Source of the DNA: Clostridia bacterium | GTDB taxonomy: Bacteria > Bacillota > Clostridia > Christensenellales > Aristaeellaceae | DNA length: 14,444 nucleotides | Assembly (NCBI GenBank): GCA_024404275.1 | Contig: JAKSQG010000028.1 | Location: forward strand, 1-14,444 | Reading direction: 5' to 3' | Shown: in pieces, positions 13,748 to 14,444 of the stretch | Numbering within the stretch: position 1 is the first letter of the stretch | Layout of the letters: each line of letters starts with the position of its first letter | Position numbers and translations under genes: made by a program | The notes under the pieces: generated by a model | What the model saw: only the letters and a program-made list of their open reading frames with translations | The model's database searches: none | Told to the model about the DNA's origin: nothing

Positions 13748-14444
13748 ATGCCTGTAAAACCGCCGGCACCCCCCATTACCCCCGATATCATTCAGATGCC
13801 GCTGGAGGACGTCATGCACATGAGCATGATGCCCTATGCCGAGCATGTCATTTTGGAGCGCGCTCTGCCGCGTGTGGAGGACGGACTCAAGCCCGTACAG
13901 CGCCGCATCCTGTATACCATGATGGAGCTCAGCAACACCCCCGATAAGCCGCACCGCAAGTGTGCGCGTATCGTGGGTGACTGTCTGGGTAAATACCACC
14001 CCCATGGCGACAGTTCTGTCTATGACGCTTTGGTGCGCATGGCACAGGACTTTTCCATGCGTGAGCAGCTGGTGGACGGTCACGGCAACTTCGGTTCGCT
14101 GGACGGTGACAGCGCCGCCGCCATGCGTTATACCGAGGCACGCATGGCTCCGCTGGCACTGGAAATGCTGCGCGATATTGACAAGGATACCGTGCCCTTC
14201 CACCTGAACTTCGACGATACCCTGAAGGAACCCGACATCCTGCCTGCCCGTTTCCCCAACCTGCTGGTCAACGGTACCTCGGGCATTGCGGTCGGTCTTG
14301 CCACGAATATTCCGCCGCACAACCTCAAGGAGGTCATCGACGCCGTCAACCTGCGCATCGATCATCCCGAGGCAGGTCTGGATGAGTTCATGAAGGTGCT
14401 GCCCGGTCCTGATTTTCCCACCGGCGGCATTCTGCTGGACACCC
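13748..14444 (+). CDS. Type IIA DNA topoisomerase subunit A (GyrA/ParC), partial, 3' end beyond the window
   Basis: The first 232 codons of the DNA-cleaving subunit. The breakage-reunion domain shows ERALPRVEDGLKPVQRRIL and GKYHPHGDSSVYDALVRMAQ, then GHGNFGSLDGD and AAMRYTEARM. The active-site tyrosine is Y128 (E. coli GyrA Y122). Quinolone-interaction positions are S89 and D93, both as in sensitive enzymes. The ATG at 13748 has AAAGGAG (13735-13741) 6 bases upstream. A 13-residue proline-rich N-terminal extension precedes the conserved part. The sequence around DGHGNFGSLDGD is closer to GyrA than to the ParC form with 'MHGNNGSMDGD', yet the pair's identity needs the C-terminal domain (GyrA box), which lies outside the window. 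Confidence 0.93.
   Translation, partial: MPVKPPAPPITPDIIQMPLEDVMHMSMMPYAEHVILERALPRVEDGLKPVQRRILYTMMELSNTPDKPHRKCARIVGDCLGKYHPHGDSSVYDALVRMAQDFSMREQLVDGHGNFGSLDGDSAAAMRYTEARMAPLALEMLRDIDKDTVPFHLNFDDTLKEPDILPARFPNLLVNGTSGIAVGLATNIPPHNLKEVIDAVNLRIDHPEAGLDEFMKVLPGPDFPTGGILLDT

Noticed and set aside
1..14444. CRISPR arrays, tRNA or rRNA genes, insertion sequences, phage genes
   Set aside because: Looked for on both strands by eye; no repeat-spacer pattern, cloverleaf, transposase or attachment site was found.

Overview
This is an 11-gene chromosomal segment from a bacterium that looks like a member of Bacillota, class Clostridia. The grounds are strong GGAGG-type ribosome binding sites, sigma-A promoters with perfect or near-perfect -10 boxes (all of the extended TGn type except the one for the deacetylase), a secreted CotH-family kinase, a PdaC-like polysaccharide deacetylase, a Pol I with a degenerate proofreading domain, and fairly GC-rich codon use. 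Housekeeping genes are intact, so this is not a mobile island. No tRNA, rRNA, insertion sequence, phage gene or CRISPR array was seen.

Layout: (1) 1-252, a non-coding leader with phased T-tracts and a strong promoter. (2) 253-2661 (+), an apparent operon of a phosphomannomutase-like HAD phosphatase, a GntR/UTRA regulator and a TIM-barrel sugar isomerase/epimerase, closed by a terminator at 2675-2707. (3) 2785-4776 (+), a secreted lamin-tail/CotH-kinase protein with its own promoter. It converges on the next operon across a bidirectional terminator at 4794-4840. (4) 10238-4872 (-), an operon polA, coaE, a membrane-anchored lytic transglycosylase and a substrate-binding protein, in which every neighbouring pair overlaps. 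(5) 10390-14444 (+), divergent from polA: a secreted polysaccharide deacetylase, then the B and A subunits of a type IIA topoisomerase (A is cut by the window edge).

The striking observation concerns the genetic code. Three of the 11 genes are interrupted by in-frame TAG codons, four in all: at 1927-1929 in the isomerase, 6219-6221 and 4905-4907 in the substrate-binding protein, and 6790-6792 in the lytic transglycosylase. In every case family-like protein continues in the same frame on the other side. There are no in-frame TAA or TGA codons and no frameshifts, and each of the ten genes whose end is visible stops at TAA (7) or TGA (3), never TAG. The base after TAG differs at all four sites (T, C, G, A), which argues against a leaky-stop context. 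The simplest reading is that TAG is a rare sense codon in this organism. In the lytic transglycosylase the TAG sits exactly where the family has its catalytic glutamate, so glutamate is my leading guess for its meaning. Glutamine would fit the other three sites but would be expected to inactivate that enzyme. This is inference from one window. A suppressor tRNA with anticodon CUA and a lost or altered release factor 1 (prfA) would have to be found elsewhere in the genome.

Under a standard code the three genes would appear as six fragments or pseudogenes. I annotate them as full-length genes and list each TAG separately.
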